Source: Citrobacter sp. Res13-Sevr-PEB04-36
Lineage (GTDB): Bacteria > Pseudomonadota > Gammaproteobacteria > Enterobacterales > Enterobacteriaceae
DNA: 64,000 nt
Assembly (NCBI RefSeq): GCF_015672735.1
Contig: NZ_JADABY010000023.1
Location: 62,001-126,000 of the forward strand
Reading direction: 5' to 3'
Position numbers and translations under genes: made by a program. Below, piece by piece: positions 21,310 to 36,293 of this stretch (position 1 is the first letter of the stretch; each line of letters starts with the position of its first letter). The notes below the pieces were generated by a model, which did no database searches, was not told the origin of the DNA, and saw only the letters and a program-made list of their open reading frames with translations.

Positions 21310-23664
21310 CTATTTTGCCGTCACAACCTGCATTCCGGACGGTTCATTTTGCAGCGCCAGAGTCAGAACTTCCTCAATGCGTTTCACCGGATGGATGTCC
21401 AGATCGGCGAGAACGTTATCCGGCATCTCTTCCAGGTCACGTTTGTTTTCATCAGGAATTAAGACCGTTTTGATACCACCACGGTGTGCTGCCAACAGCT
21501 TTTCTTTCAAACCACCAATTGGCAGAACCTGACCCCGCAGGGTGATCTCGCCGGTCATGGCAACATCCGCACGAACCGGGTTACCGGTCAGACACGACAC
21601 CAGCGCGGTACACATGGCAATACCTGCACTTGGGCCGTCTTTCGGCGTTGCCCCTTCCGGTACGTGAACGTGGATGTCACGTTTTTCATAAAAGTCCGGA
21701 TTAATACCCAGTTTTTCCGCACGTGCGCGTACCACGGTCAGCGCTGCCTGAATAGATTCCTGCATCACCTCCCCCAGAGAACCGGTATAGGTCAGCTTGC
21801 CTTTACCCGGTACGCAGGCGGTTTCAATGGTCAGCAGATCGCCGCCCACTTCCGTCCACGCCAGACCGGTGACCTGACCCACGCGGTTTTCGCTGTCCGC
21901 ACGGCCGTAGTCAAAGCGCTGCACACCCAGATAGTCGTGCAGGTTATCGCCATTAATATCAATATGTTTCAGTGATTTATCAAGCAATAGCTGCTTAACC
22001 GCTTTACGGCACAGTTTGGAGATTTCACGCTCCAGACTACGCACACCTGCTTCACGGGTGTAGTAACGAATAATGCCCACAATGGCGCTATCGTCGACCG
22101 TCAGTTCACCTTTTTTCAGCGCGTTACGCTCAATCTGTTTTGGCAACAGGTGACGTTTAGCTATGTTTAGCTTCTCGTCTTCGGTATAACCGGACAGACG
22201 GATCACTTCCATACGATCCAGCAACGGAGCCGGAATGTTCATGGAGTTTGAAGTCGCAACAAACATCACGTCACTGAGATCGTAGTCCACTTCCAGGTAG
22301 TGATCGCTGAACGCCACGTTCTGTTCGGGATCCAGCACTTCTAGCAGTGCGGAAGCCGGATCGCCACGCATGTCGGAAGACATTTTGTCGATCTCATCGA
22401 GCAGGAACAGCGGGTTTTTAACGCCCACTTTAGCCATTTTCTGGATCAATTTGCCCGGCATTGAACCGATATAGGTCCGGCGGTGACCACGGATTTCCGC
22501 TTCGTCACGTACGCCACCCAGCGCCATACGGATGTATTTACGCCCGGTCGCTTTGGCGATGGACTGCCCCAGAGAGGTTTTACCCACCCCCGGCGGCCCT
22601 ACCAGACACAGGATCGGCCCCTTGATTTTGTTGACTCGGCTTTGAACCGCAAGATACTCAAGAATACGATCTTTCACGCGTTCCAGACCATAATGGTCGG
22701 TATCAAGGATCTCCTGCGCCTGACGCAGGTCTTTTTTGACCTTGCTACGCGCGTTCCAAGGTACCTGCACCATCCAGTCGATATAGCCACGTACCACGGT
22801 CGCTTCTGCCGACATCGGAGACATCATTTTCAGCTTCTGCAGTTCTGCTTCCGCTTTCTCTTTTGCCTCTTTCGGCATTTTCGCCGCGTCGATTTTACGC
22901 TTCAGCGCTTCGTTTTCATCCGGTGCGTCGTCCATCTCGCCGAGCTCTTTCTGAATGGCTTTCATTTGCTCATTCAGATAGTACTCACGCTGGGACTTCT
23001 CCATCTGCTTTTTCACACGGTTGCGAATACGCTTCTCGACCTGCAGCAGATCGATTTCAGATTCCATCATCGCCATCAGATATTCCAGACGTTCGTTAAC
23101 GTCGGACATCTCCAGCACGGACTGCTTGTCCGCCAGTTTTAGCGGCATGTGCGCAGCGATGGTGTCCGCCAGACGTGCAGGATCGTCAATGCTATTAAGC
23201 GACGTCAGCACTTCTGGTGGGATTTTCTTGTTCAGCTTGATGTAGCCTTCGAACTGGCTGATTGCGGTACGCACCAGCACTTCCTGTTCGCGCTCATCAA
23301 TGGCCGGCGAATCAAGGTACTCCGCTTTCGCAGAGAAATGCTCGCCGTTATCAGATAGCGCAGAAATACGCGCGCGCTGTAACCCCTCGACCAGCACCTT
23401 TACGGTGCCGTCAGGCAGTTTCAGCATCTGCAAAATAGAGGCCACGGTCCCGACGGTGAAAAGATCGTTTACACCCGGCTCATCCGTTGACGCTTCTTTC
23501 TGTGCGACCAGCATGATTTTCTTATCATGGTCCATGGCCGCTTCCAGACAACGGATAGATTTTTCCCGCCCTACAAATAAGGGTATGACCATGTGCGGAT
23601 AAACCACCACATCGCGCAACGGCAATACGGGGATTTCAATGCGTTCAGAACGCTCAGGATTCAT
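21310..23664 (-). CDS. lon: ATP-dependent serine protease Lon
   Basis: The ATG at 23664 ([18 protein letters not shown]) gives 784 residues, as in E. coli. Longer in-frame starts run into the promoter. The N-terminal substrate-binding domain (1-300) is followed by the AAA+ module with Walker [10 protein letters not shown] and Walker [10 protein letters not shown]. The protease domain has catalytic Ser in [10 protein letters not shown] and Lys in [10 protein letters not shown]. Lon degrades misfolded proteins and regulators such as SulA and RcsA. A sigma-32-type promoter lies upstream. Confidence 0.98.
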   Translation of the reverse strand: MNPERSERIEIPVLPLRDVVVYPHMVIPLFVGREKSIRCLEAAMDHDKKIMLVAQKEASTDEPGVNDLFTVGTVASILQMLKLPDGTVKVLVEGLQRARISALSDNGEHFSAKAEYLDSPAIDEREQEVLVRTAISQFEGYIKLNKKIPPEVLTSLNSIDDPARLADTIAAHMPLKLADKQSVLEMSDVNERLEYLMAMMESEIDLLQVEKRIRNRVKKQMEKSQREYYLNEQMKAIQKELGEMDDAPDENEALKRKIDAAKMPKEAKEKAEAELQKLKMMSPMSAEATVVRGYIDWMVQVPWNARSKVKKDLRQAQEILDTDHYGLERVKDRILEYLAVQSRVNKIKGPILCLVGPPGVGKTSLGQSIAKATGRKYIRMALGGVRDEAEIRGHRRTYIGSMPGKLIQKMAKVGVKNPLFLLDEIDKMSSDMRGDPASALLEVLDPEQNVAFSDHYLEVDYDLSDVMFVATSNSMNIPAPLLDRMEVIRLSGYTEDEKLNIAKRHLLPKQIERNALKKGELTVDDSAIVGIIRYYTREAGVRSLEREISKLCRKAVKQLLLDKSLKHIDINGDNLHDYLGVQRFDYGRADSENRVGQVTGLAWTEVGGDLLTIETACVPGKGKLTYTGSLGEVMQESIQAALTVVRARAEKLGINPDFYEKRDIHVHVPEGATPKDGPSAGIAMCTALVSCLTGNPVRADVAMTGEITLRGQVLPIGGLKEKLLAAHRGGIKTVLIPDENKRDLEEMPDNVLADLDIHPVKRIEEVLTLALQNEPSGMQVVTAK

Positions 23665-23748
23665 AGAGCTCTCTCTTAGTTTAGTGTCCGCCAGGTAATC
23701 AGATGGTATTGCTGTGCTTCTTCTTACCACCTTTAACATGTATGTCAG

Positions 23749-23779
23749 TATATGGGGATGTTTCCCACACATTCAACGC
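23749..23779 (-). promoter_or_regulatory. Heat-shock (sigma-32) promoter of lon
   Basis: The minus strand has GTTGAA and CCCCATATA with 14 bp between TTGAA and CCCCAT, close to the RpoH consensus. The stretch is nearly identical to the characterised E. coli lon promoter. Confidence 0.85.
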
Positions 23780-23793
23780 CATGTTTACGGAAA

Positions 23794-23824
23794 AATAAAA
23801 GGGGAGATAAAATCCCCCCTTTTT
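23794..23824 (-). terminator. Terminator after clpX
   Basis: The minus strand reads AAAAAGGGG...CCCCTTTTATTTTT with a short AT-rich loop, 28 bp past the clpX stop. Confidence 0.75.
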
Positions 23825-23851
23825 GATTAACCGATTGTATAAATTGGTTAA

Positions 23852-25126
23852 TTATTCGCCAGATGCCTGCTGTGCTTCCGGCTTACCGTAAATCAATAAT
23901 GGCTTACTCTGACCACCGATAACGGACTCGTCGATGACCACTTTTTCGACATCGTCCATAGAAGGCAGATCGTACATGGTATCGAGCAGTGCTGCTTCTA
24001 CGATAGAACGCAGACCGCGCGCACCGGTTTTACGCGCCATCGCTTTTTTGGCGATAGCATCCAGCGCTTCGTCACGGAATTCCAGATCCACGCCTTCAAG
24101 ATTGAACAGCGCCTGATACTGCTTGGTCAGGGCGTTTTTCGGCTCTTTCAGGATTTGGATCAGCGCGTCTTCGCTCAGTTCGGTCAGCGTTGCCACCACC
24201 GGCAGACGCCCGATGAATTCAGGGATTAGACCAAATTTGATCAGATCTTCCGGCTCAACTTGCGACAGCAGTTCACCTTCGCTGGCTTTATCGGACTGGG
24301 CTTTTACCGTCGCGCCAAAACCAATGCCTGAGCCGGTTTCAACACGGTTAGCAATCACCTTATCCAGACCGGCAAATGCGCCGCCACAGATAAACAAGAT
24401 CTTAGAGGTATCAACCTGCAAGAACTCCTGCTGCGGATGTTTACGTCCGCCCTGCGGTGGCACAGCGGCAACCGTACCTTCTATCAGTTTCAACAGCGCT
24501 TGCTGTACGCCTTCGCCGGAAACATCACGCGTGATGGACGGGTTGTCTGATTTACGCGAGATCTTGTCGATCTCATCAATATAGACAATACCGCGCTGCG
24601 CTTTCTGTACGTCGTAATCGCACTTCTGCAACAATTTCTGAATGATGTTTTCAACGTCCTCACCCACATAACCCGCTTCAGTCAGGGTGGTGGCGTCAGC
24701 CATAGTGAACGGAACGTCCAGCAGGCGCGCCAGCGTTTCAGCCAGCAGCGTTTTACCGGAACCCGTAGGGCCGATCAGCAGGATGTTACTTTTGCCCAAC
24801 TCGACGCCATTGCTGGTATCGCCGTTGCGCAGACGTTTGTAATGGTTGTATACCGCGACCGCCAGCACTTTCTTCGCCTGCTCCTGACCGATAACGTAAT
24901 CGTCCAGGTGGTTGCGAATTTCATGTGGCGTCGGCAACGCACTGCGTTCACGATGCGGTGCGACTTCCTTAATCTCTTCGCGAATGATGTCATTACATAA
25001 ATCAACACATTCGTCGCAGATATACACGGATGGTCCGGCAATCAGCTTGCGCACTTCATGCTGGCTTTTGCCGCAAAAAGAGCAGTACAACAATTTGCCC
25101 GAGCCATCTTTGCGTTTATCTGTCAT
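23852..25126 (-). CDS. clpX: ClpXP protease ATPase subunit ClpX
   Basis: A 424-residue AAA+ unfoldase with an N-terminal zinc domain (Cys15, Cys18, Cys37, Cys40). It has Walker A GPTGSGKT, Walker [10 protein letters not shown], and the ClpP-docking IGF loop in [10 protein letters not shown]. It recognises ssrA-tagged and other substrates, unfolds them and feeds them to ClpP. Length matches E. coli. The 251-bp gap to clpP holds a repeat-type element. Confidence 0.98.
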   Translation of the reverse strand: MTDKRKDGSGKLLYCSFCGKSQHEVRKLIAGPSVYICDECVDLCNDIIREEIKEVAPHRERSALPTPHEIRNHLDDYVIGQEQAKKVLAVAVYNHYKRLRNGDTSNGVELGKSNILLIGPTGSGKTLLAETLARLLDVPFTMADATTLTEAGYVGEDVENIIQKLLQKCDYDVQKAQRGIVYIDEIDKISRKSDNPSITRDVSGEGVQQALLKLIEGTVAAVPPQGGRKHPQQEFLQVDTSKILFICGGAFAGLDKVIANRVETGSGIGFGATVKAQSDKASEGELLSQVEPEDLIKFGLIPEFIGRLPVVATLTELSEDALIQILKEPKNALTKQYQALFNLEGVDLEFRDEALDAIAKKAMARKTGARGLRSIVEAALLDTMYDLPSMDDVEKVVIDESVIGGQSKPLLIYGKPEAQQASGE

Positions 25127-25239
25127 GGGTCAAAACCTCTTCTTTGTTCTTTGTGCCGCACACGACGACGCAAATGCCATTCACAGGCGCAAGCCGCTTG
25201 TCAGCGTTGTGCCGCCCTTCATTAGTATATACACAAAAT

Positions 25240-25353
25240 CATTCGAGCTACATCGAGGCGGCAACTAAGCGACTCCCCAGGCGCTTACATAAGTAAGTAA
25301 CTGGGGGGAGCGCTGGCAGCCAACAAAGAGGTAGCGTTAAGGATGAAGTGTAT
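25240..25353. repeat. Intergenic palindromic element between clpP and clpX
   Basis: The core CCCCAGGCGCTTACATAAGT then AAGTAACTGGGG (25275-25306) forms an imperfect palindrome. It is flanked by ATTCGAGCTAC on the left and a degenerate partner near 25331-25353. The same core occurs at 30742-30773 in a longer element. It is a widespread type of enterobacterial intergenic repeat; I see no gene in it. Confidence 0.7.
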
Positions 25354-25377
25354 AGCGACACACTTGCGTCCTGGGCA

Positions 25378-26001
25378 TCAATTACGATGGGTCAAAATCG
25401 AGTCAACCAGACCGTACTCTACTGCTTCAGAAGCAGAGAGGAAGCGATCGCGCTCGGTGTCACGTTCAATCTGCTCAAGCGATTGACCCGTATGATGCGC
25501 CATGAGTTCATTCATGCGCCCTTTCACTTTAAGAATTTCACGGGCATGAATTTCAATATCCGTTGCCTGGCCCTGGTAACCGCCCAGAGGCTGGTGGATC
25601 ATGACGCGAGAGTTAGGCAGGCAGAAACGTTTATCTTTTGCCCCTGCAGTCAACAGGAACGCACCCATTGAGCACGCCTGGCCCATACAAATGGTGCTGA
25701 CATCAGGCTTAATAAACTGCATGGTGTCATAGATAGACATCCCTGCTGTAATTACCCCACCCGGGGAGTTGATGTACAGGTAGATATCTTTTTCCGGGTT
25801 TTCCGCTTCCAGGAACAGCATCTGCGCCACGATCAGGTTAGCCATATGGTCTTCGACCTGGCCGGTCAGAAAAATGACGCGTTCCTTAAGTAGACGAGAA
25901 TAGATATCAAAAGAGCGCTCGCCACGTGAGGTCTGTTCAATGACCATCGGCACCAGCGCCATATGGGGTGCAAAGTTATCTCGTTCGCCGCTGTATGACA
26001 T
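25378..26001 (-). CDS. clpP: ClpP protease proteolytic subunit
   Basis: The start [14 protein letters not shown] at 26001 gives 207 residues; the 14-residue propeptide is removed after Met14. The catalytic triad is Ser111 (GQACSMGA), His136 (VMIHQPLGG) and Asp185 by length equivalence. Residue 110 is Cys, where E. coli K-12 has Ala. ClpP forms a 14-mer that works with ClpX and ClpA. An upstream in-frame start would add 39 residues and run through the heat-shock promoter, so it was not used. Confidence 0.97.
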   Translation of the reverse strand: MSYSGERDNFAPHMALVPMVIEQTSRGERSFDIYSRLLKERVIFLTGQVEDHMANLIVAQMLFLEAENPEKDIYLYINSPGGVITAGMSIYDTMQFIKPDVSTICMGQACSMGAFLLTAGAKDKRFCLPNSRVMIHQPLGGYQGQATDIEIHAREILKVKGRMNELMAHHTGQSLEQIERDTERDRFLSASEAVEYGLVDSILTHRN

Positions 26002-26081
26002 TTCCGTCTCCTGGATAAAATTTGAAAAAACCTGCTGTGCTGATTGTAACCTTATGGACGGATTATCAGCTAGTCCCTCAG

Positions 26082-26110
26082 TAATGGGTACGACATCGCC
26101 ATAATTCAAG
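26082..26110 (-). promoter_or_regulatory. Sigma-32-type promoter of clpP
   Basis: The minus strand reads CTTGAA, 16 bp, then CCCATTA, resembling the RpoH consensus and the known E. coli clpP promoter. Confidence 0.7.
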
Positions 26111-26182
26111 CATAACAATCTTTTGTTGTAACGCTAACACTGAAACGCTGTTTTCGCACCCTTCCCATGCAAAATGCGTGAC

Positions 26183-26214
26183 AAAAAAAAACCCGCCACC
26201 GGAAGGTGACGGGC
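26183..26214 (-). terminator. Terminator after tig
   Basis: The minus strand reads GCCCGTCACC-TTCC-GGTGGCGGGT followed by nine T, 35 bp past the tig stop. Confidence 0.92.
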
Positions 26215-26248
26215 TTATGTGCGAATTTCGTGCTAAAAACGCGACGAA

Positions 26249-27556
<1,308 letters not shown>

Positions 27557-27812
27557 TCAAAAAATCACAGTGCTCGGTCAACTCTTCTCCGCAAGCACAG
27601 GTTGTTGGCTTCGCGGAACCGGGATGTTCTCAAAATCAATCACATTCCCTGTCGTCAGAATCATCCCGAAGACATTCCGAAAAATAAGACGCGCATTATA
27701 GCGGCATCACTTTTATGAGTCGAGAACGGTTATCGCGCGTTGCTGCGGCTTTTTTCACAATTCCCGGCTAATTTTTGTCTGAATACTGTACGCCTGGCTC
27801 AGAATTCAGACA

Positions 27813-27839
27813 AAACAAAACGGCCCGCAGGCCGTTTTC
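27813..27839 (-). terminator. Terminator after bolA
   Basis: A stem AAACGGCC-TGC-GGGCCGTTTT is followed on the minus strand by TGTTTTG, 54 bp past the bolA stop. Confidence 0.8.
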
Positions 27840-27893
27840 ACATAATCTGTAGCAACATACTGGAAAAGCGCCGGTTGTTGCAAATCCGTTTTT

Positions 27894-28211
27894 CTACGCG
27901 ATGCTGCCCGCCCCACGACAAGGAGGCGATGCAAAAATCGTGTCTTGCAATGCGTCCCACTCCTTAACAGTGTAGGTATGCAGGGCTAAGGCATGTACAG
28001 TTGTGGAAAGTTCCGCCGTTAACGTACTGTAAATCATCCGATGACGATTAAGAAAACGTTCACCAGTAAAGCGATCGCTGACCAGCACAACCTTAAAGTG
28101 GCTTTCAGAACCTGCCGGAACATTGTGACGATAGCTTTCATCCACAACTTCGAGGAACACGGGTTGGAACGCTGCCCTTAATTTTTCTTCTATTTGCTCA
28201 CGAATCATCAT
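27894..28211 (-). CDS. bolA: Morphogene regulator BolA
   Basis: The MM start at 28211 gives 105 residues ([20 protein letters not shown]). It has the BolA/IbaG fold, the [14 protein letters not shown] central strand, and His residues used for [2Fe-2S] sharing with monothiol glutaredoxin. It acts as a stationary-phase transcriptional regulator affecting shape and biofilm. A start 11 codons upstream is in frame but not supported by family length. It is divergent from yajG; the 306-bp gap carries promoter-like AT-rich sequence but no gene. Confidence 0.96.
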   Translation of the reverse strand: MMIREQIEEKLRAAFQPVFLEVVDESYRHNVPAGSESHFKVVLVSDRFTGERFLNRHRMIYSTLTAELSTTVHALALHTYTVKEWDALQDTIFASPPCRGAGSIA

Positions 28212-28517
28212 GAAATTTTTCCTCCGACAACGCTGAGATGTCACCCATCCCTTTAAATACTAGCCGCTTTTACCGTTTCCATTACACCTTAGCAACAAAA
28301 AATTAGCGTTTATCTGATTTTCTCAGCCAAACGAATGAAGTTCACTGATTCACCCGTTGGTTTTATTGCATAAAGTCCATTTATGGTCTCAACAAAGTAG
28401 ATAAACGGACAACACGATGAATTAACATGCGTTACCCACTTCCCCTCGTCGCAGGCGATGTTATGATGGCGGGAATTTTCTCTAACCATAAAATGTAGAT
28501 CCACTGAGAACCCTGGC

Positions 28518-29096
28518 ATGTTTAAAAAAATCCTCTTTCCGTTAGTCGCGCTGTTTATGTTAGCTGGATGCGCAACGCCACCGACCACCATTGACGTTTC
28601 GCCAAAAATTACCCTTCCACAGCAGGATCCGAGCCTGATGGGTGTGACGGTGAGCATTAATGGAGCCGATCAGCGTCAGGATCAGGCACTGGCCAAAGTC
28701 ACCCGCGACAACCAATTGGTGACTCTGACCGCATCCCGCGATCTGCGTTTCCTGCTGCAAGAAGTGCTGGAAAAACAGATGACCGCGCGCGGTTATATGA
28801 TTGGTCCAAACGGTGCAGTTAACCTGCAAATCATTGTTAGCCAGCTGTTCGCTGACGTGTCTCAGGGTAGCGTACGCTATAACATCGCCACCAAAGCAGA
28901 CATCGCCATTATTGCGACCGCAGCCAACGGCAACAAGATGACCAAAAACTACCGCGCAAGCTATTCTGTTGAAGGTGCACTGCAGGCCTCAAACAAAAAT
29001 ATTGCCGATGCCGTTAACAGCGTCCTGACCGACACCATCGCTGATATGTCTCAGGACACCAGCGTTCACGATTTCATCAAGCAGAACGCACGTTAA
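28518..29096 (+). CDS. yajG: YajG family lipoprotein
   Basis: A 192-residue lipoprotein with signal MFKKILFPLVALFMLAGC (Cys18) and the YajG/DUF domain containing LRFLLQEVLEKQMTARGY. The residue after the lipidated cysteine is Ala, favouring the outer membrane. Function is unknown. The gene lies 43 bp upstream of ampG on the same strand, an operon conserved in enterobacteria. A short GGCCCG hairpin (29110-29129) stands between them. Confidence 0.95.
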   Translation: MFKKILFPLVALFMLAGCATPPTTIDVSPKITLPQQDPSLMGVTVSINGADQRQDQALAKVTRDNQLVTLTASRDLRFLLQEVLEKQMTARGYMIGPNGAVNLQIIVSQLFADVSQGSVRYNIATKADIAIIATAANGNKMTKNYRASYSVEGALQASNKNIADAVNSVLTDTIADMSQDTSVHDFIKQNAR

Positions 29097-29139
29097 TTTC
29101 TGCCCTTATGGCCCGGCGCACGTCGGGCCTAAAGACGCC

Positions 29140-30615
29140 ATGTCCAGTCACTACTTACGTATTTTTCAGCAACCGAAGTCAGCAATTCTGCTGATGCTGG
29201 GTTTTGCTTCCGGTTTACCGCTCGCACTGACCTCCGGTACGCTTCAGGCGTGGATGACGGTCGAGAACATCGATCTTAAAACTATCGGCTTCTTTTCTCT
29301 GGTCGGTCAGGCCTACGTCTTTAAGTTCCTCTGGTCCCCAGTGATGGACCGCTACACACCGCCATTTTTGGGTCGACGTCGCGGCTGGCTGCTGACCACG
29401 CAGATTTTGCTGCTGATTTCTATTGCTGCAATGGGTTTTCTGGAGCCCGGCACTCAGTTGCGATGGATGGCAGCACTGGCGGTAGTCATCGCCTTTTGCT
29501 CAGCGTCGCAGGATATCGTCTTTGATGCCTGGAAAACGGATGTTTTACCCGCCGAAGAACGCGGCACCGGCGCGGCCATCAGCGTGCTCGGCTACCGCTT
29601 AGGGATGCTGGTTTCCGGTGGGCTGGCGCTGTGGATGGCCGATCGCTGGCTTGGCTGGCAGGGTATGTACTGGCTGATGGCGGCCCTGCTGATACCGTGT
29701 ATTATCGCCACCCTGTTAGCGCCCGAACCCACAGATGCGATTCCGGTCCCTAAAACGCTGGAACAAGCTGTTGCCGCGCCACTGCGCGATTTCTTTGGCC
29801 GTAACAACGCCTGGTTAATCCTGCTGCTGATTGTGTTATATAAACTTGGCGATGCCTTCGCCATGAGCCTGACCACCACGTTTTTAATTCGCGGCGTCGG
29901 ATTTGACGCCGGTGAAGTTGGGGTGGTCAATAAAACGCTGGGGCTGCTGGCGACAATTGTTGGCGCACTGTACGGCGGGATCCTGATGCAACGCCTGTCT
30001 CTGTTTCGCGCATTGCTGATTTTCGGCATTTTGCAGGGCGCATCGAACGCGGGTTACTGGTTGCTCTCCATTACCGACAAACATATGTTTAGCATGGGTG
30101 CGGCGGTATTCTTCGAAAACCTGTGCGGCGGCATGGGGACAGCAGCATTTGTCGCTCTGCTGATGACGCTGTGTAATAAATCCTTCTCCGCAACACAGTT
30201 TGCCCTGCTCTCCGCGCTTTCCGCGGTTGGACGCGTTTATGTCGGTCCGGTGGCAGGCTGGTTTGTCGAAGCACACGGTTGGCCCACGTTTTATCTGTTC
30301 TCCGTCTTTGCTGCGATCCCAGGCCTTATTCTGCTGCTGGTTTGTCGCCAGACGCTGGAACATAGCTGGCAAAACGAAAGCTTTATCCCACGCACAGAGT
30401 TTCGCGGTGCCTACAACCTGGCATTGATGACGCTGGTGGCGGGCTGTTGTTTGCTGGTGGTCTGGCTGTTACTGCTGACAATGAACGCCCTGGACTACAC
30501 TCACTTCTCGTTCCTGCCGGAACTGCTTGAAGTTGCGGTCGTGGTCGCCGTCTGCGGTGTGGTATTCGGTGGATTGCTGGATTATCTGGCGCTGCGTAAA
30601 ACGCGTCTGGCGTGA
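29140..30615 (+). CDS. ampG: Muropeptide permease AmpG
   Basis: This 491-residue major-facilitator protein has about 14 membrane segments and the family motif FKFLWSPVMDRYTPPFLGRRRGW. AmpG imports GlcNAc-anhydroMurNAc and its peptides from the periplasm for cell-wall recycling, which also feeds the AmpR/AmpC beta-lactamase induction signal in species that have it. No ampC or ampR lies in this window. Length is that of E. coli AmpG. Transcription is probably shared with yajG. Confidence 0.97.
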   Translation: MSSHYLRIFQQPKSAILLMLGFASGLPLALTSGTLQAWMTVENIDLKTIGFFSLVGQAYVFKFLWSPVMDRYTPPFLGRRRGWLLTTQILLLISIAAMGFLEPGTQLRWMAALAVVIAFCSASQDIVFDAWKTDVLPAEERGTGAAISVLGYRLGMLVSGGLALWMADRWLGWQGMYWLMAALLIPCIIATLLAPEPTDAIPVPKTLEQAVAAPLRDFFGRNNAWLILLLIVLYKLGDAFAMSLTTTFLIRGVGFDAGEVGVVNKTLGLLATIVGALYGGILMQRLSLFRALLIFGILQGASNAGYWLLSITDKHMFSMGAAVFFENLCGGMGTAAFVALLMTLCNKSFSATQFALLSALSAVGRVYVGPVAGWFVEAHGWPTFYLFSVFAAIPGLILLLVCRQTLEHSWQNESFIPRTEFRGAYNLALMTLVAGCCLLVVWLLLLTMNALDYTHFSFLPELLEVAVVVAVCGVVFGGLLDYLALRKTRLA

Positions 30616-30637
30616 TGTTGCATATTTATGCTCTAAA

Positions 30638-30883
30638 TAATTCGAGTTACGGGACAAAAGGCGTGAGCGTTTTGAACAGCGCTTGTGCTGGCCCCGTAGG
30701 GGAGAGGCCGAAAGGCCGAATCACGCGGCGACGCAGCAAATCCCCAGGAGCTTACATAAGTAAGTGACTGGGGTGAGCGAGGACAAATTCGTCGGGAACG
30801 AATTTGAACGCTGTTCACAGCGCCCGTAAGGGTGAGGCCCAGGATGGGCCGAGTTATTGCCAACACACCCGTAGCTTGAAGTA
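30638..30883. repeat. MITE-like intergenic element with terminal inverted repeats
   Basis: The left end TAATTCGAGTTACGGG (30638-30653) and right end CCCGTAGCTTGAAGTA (30868-30883) are inverted copies matching at 13 of 16 positions. Inside lie several stem-loops (e.g. GGCCGAAAGGCC; ACAAATTCGTCGGGAACGA) and the palindromic core CCCCAGGAGCTTACATAAGT, also found between clpP and clpX. There is no credible coding frame. The remainder of the 725-bp ampG-cyoA gap (30884-31340) is AT-rich promoter sequence. Confidence 0.7.
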
Positions 30884-31088
30884 TGACGAGCATATTTGGC
30901 CGTTGTAATAACCCTGCGTAATTATAACGGCTAAATAAACAACACTTAGTAAAAATATTATTTGTTGTTTTGTGCGCCATAGATTTCGGAAATTATTGAC
31001 GCCTTTTATAAATTCTATTTTCCTTACTCGATTCAGCCAGTACGATTCTATTTTTTGTTCTTTATTTGTCCTTTTATTGATAATCAAT

Positions 31089-31108
31089 TGTTAATTAATT
31101 GTTTTATT
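31089..31108 (+). promoter_or_regulatory. ArcA-type box upstream of cyoA
   Basis: TGTTAATTAA followed 11 bp on by TTGTTTTAT gives two direct GTTAA-like repeats, the ArcA-P pattern. ArcA represses cyo at low oxygen in E. coli. The site is 170 bp upstream of the predicted -35. Confidence 0.5.
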
Positions 31109-31262
31109 TTTGCATTGGTTATACCAATTGACCTCCACACTGCCCCCGCGCGTCCGCTTTCGTTATAACGTGGTGTTGCAACAGGTTCTTAAAGTCAATG
31201 CGGCATATATTGCAACATATGTGACATGCACGGCAGAACCCAGTAACACAGATCCAATGATG

Positions 31263-31291
31263 TTTACAGTAATGTAACCTTCCCGTAAAAT
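31263..31291 (+). promoter_or_regulatory. cyoA promoter
   Basis: TTTACA and TAAAAT separated by 17 bp, 50 bp upstream of the cyoA ATG. This agrees with the E. coli cyo promoter. Confidence 0.7.
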
Positions 31292-31340
31292 GCCCTCACA
31301 CTTTAAACGCCACCCGGTCCCGTGGAATTGAGGTCGTTAA

Positions 31341-35233
<3,893 letters not shown>

Positions 35234-35244
35234 GAGCGGCGATT

Positions 35245-36135
35245 ATGATGTTTAAGCAATACCTGCAAGTAACGAAACCAGGCATCATCTTTGGCAACCT
35301 GATCTCGGTGATTGGTGGATTCCTGCTGGCCTCTAAAGGCAGCATTGATTATCCCCTGTTTATCTACACGTTGGTTGGGGTGTCACTGGTTGTGGCGTCG
35401 GGTTGTGTATTTAACAACTACATCGACAGGGATATCGACAGGAAGATGGAGAGGACCAAAAACCGCGTGCTGGTTAAAGGTCTGATTTCTCCTGCGGTCT
35501 CGCTGGTATACGCCACCTTGCTGGGTATTGCTGGCTTTATGCTGCTGTGGTTTGGCGCGAACCCTCTGGCCTGCTGGCTGGGGGTGATGGGCTTCGTGGT
35601 CTATGTTGGCGTGTACAGCCTGTATATGAAACGCCACTCGGTCTACGGTACGCTGATTGGTTCACTCTCCGGCGCAGCGCCGCCGGTGATTGGCTACTGC
35701 GCCGTGACGGGAAGTTTTGACAGCGGTGCGCTGATTCTGCTGGCTATTTTCAGCCTGTGGCAGATGCCGCACTCTTACGCCATCGCGATTTTCCGTTTCA
35801 AGGATTATCAGGCTGCCAACATCCCGGTTTTACCGGTGGTGAAAGGTATTTCGGTCGCGAAAAACCATATCACGCTGTACATCGTAGCGTTTGCTATCGC
35901 CACGTTGATGCTAACCCTGGGCGGCTATGCAGGTTATAAATACCTGATTGTTGCTGCGGCGGTGAGCGTCTGGTGGTTGGGCATGGCGCTGCGCGGATAT
36001 AAAGTGGAAGATGACAGAGTCTGGGCGCGCAAGCTGTTCGGTTTCTCCATCATCGCCATTACCGCGCTTTCCGTGATGATGTCCGTCGACTTTATGGTGC
36101 CAAACTCGCAGAACCTGCTGACTTACGTCTGGTAA
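35245..36135 (+). CDS. cyoE: Protohaem IX farnesyltransferase (haem O synthase)
   Basis: The MM start at 35245 gives 296 residues, as in E. coli, with about nine membrane helices. The two prenyltransferase aspartate motifs are in [15 protein letters not shown] and in the later [11 protein letters not shown]. It makes haem O for CyoB from haem B and farnesyl diphosphate. IspA, which makes that farnesyl diphosphate, is encoded about 7 kb away. It is the last cyo gene, with a terminator 18 bp downstream. Confidence 0.97.
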   Translation: MMFKQYLQVTKPGIIFGNLISVIGGFLLASKGSIDYPLFIYTLVGVSLVVASGCVFNNYIDRDIDRKMERTKNRVLVKGLISPAVSLVYATLLGIAGFMLLWFGANPLACWLGVMGFVVYVGVYSLYMKRHSVYGTLIGSLSGAAPPVIGYCAVTGSFDSGALILLAIFSLWQMPHSYAIAIFRFKDYQAANIPVLPVVKGISVAKNHITLYIVAFAIATLMLTLGGYAGYKYLIVAAAVSVWWLGMALRGYKVEDDRVWARKLFGFSIIAITALSVMMSVDFMVPNSQNLLTYVW

Positions 36136-36153
36136 AATCTGCTCATACTATAA

Positions 36154-36177
36154 AGGGTGCTTCGGCACCCTTTTTTA
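36154..36177 (+). terminator. Terminator of the cyo operon
   Basis: AAGGGTGC-TTCG-GCACCCTTTTTT, a 7-bp stem with a stable UUCG tetraloop and a T run, just past cyoE. Confidence 0.93.
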
Positions 36178-36293
36178 TTTGTCGTGTTGCTATCCCCCCT
36201 CCCCTCACAACCACAACATTTGTTAATGAAGCGCATATTTACCCCGCCCGCATACCGCTTTACACTAGGCGCGAAATTAATACAGAGGTGGGA

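Noticed and set aside
22483-23142. 219-residue frame antisense to lon
   Set aside because: It mirrors lon codon bias and has a composition unlike any family; no ribosome-binding site.
30633-30980. Minus-strand frame in the ampG-cyoA gap
   Set aside because: It lies mostly within the hairpin-rich repeat element; the coding frame is incidental.
30854-31087. 77-residue minus-strand frame with one hydrophobic segment before cyoA
   Set aside because: AT-rich promoter region, no family and it runs into the repeat element; too weak to call.
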